Shown here: positions 5,271 to 6,715 of the stretch, piece after piece
Layout: each line of letters opens with the position of its first letter
Position numbering within the stretch: the first letter of the stretch is position 1
Assembly (NCBI GenBank): GCA_937863625.1
Contig: CALMGO010000495.1
Location: 1-6,715 of the forward strand
DNA length: 6,715 bases
Origin: an uncultured bacterium
GTDB taxonomy: Bacteria; Planctomycetota; DG-23; SLPQ01
Direction: 5' to 3'
Position numbers and translations under genes: made by a program
The notes under the pieces: generated by a model
What the model saw: only the letters and a program-made list of their open reading frames with translations
Databases searched by the model: none
Told to the model about the DNA's origin: nothing

Positions 5271-6715
5271 GGTTCTCCTCCTTGTTTTCTGTTTCGGGGC
5301 GCAGTTTGCATTTTTCACGCCTTGAGACTATGCCGCAGATCGCGGCCAGTACCGGTATCGCCACGATGCTCAACAGCGTCAGCCGACTCCAGCCTATCTC
5401 GGCGTACTGGTGGAGGTTGAGCGCGATGACCACCACGAGCGTGGCCGCGGACACTATGCACAGCGTGCAGTTGCACGCGGGGCCCATCGCCTCCTTAAAT
5501 CCCTTGAAGAGCGACTTTTCAAATATGCGCATGAGCGCCGGCAGGAGAAGCAGTGTCGCCATGCCGCTCACGAGCAGTATTATCGCCAGCAGCGCCCCGA
5601 CCGTCTTGTAAGGCACGAGCGGCGCCAGAAGAAGCGGCATAAATCCCGCTGCGATTACTATGATATTCCTCGCAATGGCCCTGGCCGGCTCGCCGAATAC
5701 CGCAGGCGCCGTAAGTTCCCACGTCCCGTGCTCAGGATACATCTTTCGCGTACGCGCAAGGAAGTGTATTGCAAAGTCAACCGCCATCCCGAGCGTCAGC
5801 GAACTCAACACCGCCACCGGCATGTCGTAGTCCTTGCCCAGAAGCCCTATCGCGCCGTATATCGCCAGAATGGTCACTGACAGCGGTATCATCGACAGCA
5901 GGCCCCACAGCACCGACCGGAACAGTATCGCCATCAGCAGAAAGACCACGAGAAAACTTCCGGAAAACGCCTGCAGCATCCCGTACACCATCTTCGCCTG
6001 CCACACGACGTTTATATACGTCAGGCCGAACCATTCATCCTCGAGCGGCACCGGCGGCGGATAGTTCGCCACATAAGCGTCCACCGCGGCCTTTACCGCG
6101 GACATGTCGCGGTTGTCCCCGCTCTTCAACTGCACCCATATGCTCGTCTTCCTGTAGTCGGGAGTGACGAAGTGCCAGAGGTCTCCCGGGCGGTGGCTGT
6201 TCTGAAACTGCATGAGCGTCTCAGCGACCATGCGCTGCGTCGCCGGTATGCGGAAGTTTGCCGCCTGGTCCTGCCCCGCGCTCGAGACGAGTTCGCGATA
6301 AACGGTCTTGACGATATCGGAGAGCGAGTTCGACTTGCCGACGATCTCGGTGTCCTTCATCACCCGCTGAAGCTGGCTGATGTAGGCCAGTACCTCAGGG
6401 TCCTTGAAGACTTCGAACGCCGCCGAGCGCTCCTCGGCAACGAACGTTTCGACTTCGTTCCAGACAAACGCCTCCTCGCCCTGCGCCTCGGAGGCCTTCT
6501 GCGTGATGTAGTCCGTCAGCGCGTCCAGAAACTCCTCGCGCGACTGCACCTCGCCGGCGAGAGCCGCGCCCTTCCCGGCTACGTCCTTAAAGACGTCGCC
6601 CACCGGCGCTTCCTTCGAAAACGACGGCGCCGCGCTCTCGGCCCGCGCAGCCGCCGCCTCGCCGAATGCCGCTGCAACCGACTCCGGCTCATACGCCCCT
6701 TCCTTCGCCGACAGC
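5260..6715 (-). CDS. RND/MMPL-superfamily transporter, C-terminal half (5' end beyond window)
   Basis: The reading frame is open to the right edge, so GTG 6603 is an internal codon; 484 residues are visible. Numbered from the edge, residues about 1-45 are Ala/Glu-rich and 50-245 look like the second periplasmic loop. Five helices follow (about 250-266, 268-293, 299-320, 348-367, 371-397), as expected after the loop in the second RND half. LGMAVDFAIHFLAR (308-321) carries the buried Asp (313) of the 'G-M-x-x-D-(F/Y)' helix used in proton coupling by MMPL/COG1033-type exporters. After the normal end come CNCTLC (414-419) and two further helices (about 419-437, 446-463), then a charged tail. The protein is an inner-membrane, probably proton-driven exporter of a hydrophobic substrate (inference). 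It is the first visible gene of the cluster and overlaps the LolA-like gene by 11 bp. Confidence 0.9.
   Translation of the reverse strand, partial: LSAKEGAYEPESVAAAFGEAAAARAESAAPSFSKEAPVGDVFKDVAGKGAALAGEVQSREEFLDALTDYITQKASEAQGEEAFVWNEVETFVAEERSAAFEVFKDPEVLAYISQLQRVMKDTEIVGKSNSLSDIVKTVYRELVSSAGQDQAANFRIPATQRMVAETLMQFQNSHRPGDLWHFVTPDYRKTSIWVQLKSGDNRDMSAVKAAVDAYVANYPPPVPLEDEWFGLTYINVVWQAKMVYGMLQAFSGSFLVVFLLMAILFRSVLWGLLSMIPLSVTILAIYGAIGLLGKDYDMPVAVLSSLTLGMAVDFAIHFLARTRKMYPEHGTWELTAPAVFGEPARAIARNIIVIAAGFMPLLLAPLVPYKTVGALLAIILLVSGMATLLLLPALMRIFEKSLFKGFKEAMGPACNCTLCIVSAATLVVVIALNLHQYAEIGWSRLTLLSIVAIPVLAAICGIVSRREKCKLRPETENKEENHVQ
5275..5283 (-). promoter_or_regulatory. Shine-Dalgarno site of the LolA-like gene, inside the RND gene
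   Basis: On the minus strand this reads AAGGAGGAG, with the GGAGG core 6 nt before ATG 5270. It is embedded in the codons for the C-terminal Lys-Glu-Glu of the transporter, so ribosomes finishing that gene can reinitiate here. It also argues against the longer reading from 5318. Confidence 0.8.

Noticed and set aside
4665..5420. Long plus-strand open frame (251 codons) opposite the LolA-like and RND genes
   Set aside because: It spans the junction of two well-supported minus-strand genes, has Arg-rich composition and no family signature, and no ribosome site of note.

Overview
The window looks like chromosomal DNA from a diderm (Gram-negative-type) bacterium with moderately high GC. The diderm assignment rests on three things: an outer-membrane beta-barrel ending in phenylalanine, a periplasmic LolA-like protein, and an RND-family inner-membrane transporter. 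Codon use is uniformly rich in G/C at third positions. I cannot fix the phylum from sequence alone. I saw no insertion sequence, CRISPR array, tRNA or rRNA.

Left part, plus strand (about 1-2580). The window opens in the last 52 codons of a TrkA-type potassium-uptake regulator (C-terminal RCK_C domain). Its stop codon shares one base with the start of trkH (TGATG), so the two are translationally coupled. TrkH is a complete 497-residue K+ channel subunit with four recognisable selectivity-filter loops. After a 119-bp gap comes a 268-residue protein of unknown function with a single N-terminal membrane anchor.

Right part, minus strand (6715 down to 2611). Four genes run in the same direction and end convergently against the plus-strand block. 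In transcription order they are: an RND/MMPL-type transporter (5' end outside the window), a LolA-like periplasmic protein whose start lies inside the end of the transporter gene, an outer-membrane beta-barrel protein, and a 74-residue two-helix membrane protein of the DUF2892/YgaP-tail type. Spacing is tight (11-bp overlap, 70 bp, 58 bp) and no obvious terminator separates them, so an operon is likely.

How they may work together (inference): the transporter would extract or energise a hydrophobic cargo at the inner membrane. The LolA-like protein, with its lipid-binding-type fold, would carry the cargo across the periplasm. The barrel would receive it at the outer membrane. The cargo is unknown. 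The most unusual points are the two extra membrane helices and CNCTLC motif at the transporter's C-terminus, the exact triple 12-residue repeat at the mature N-terminus of the barrel protein, and the co-encoded small Cys-containing membrane protein.
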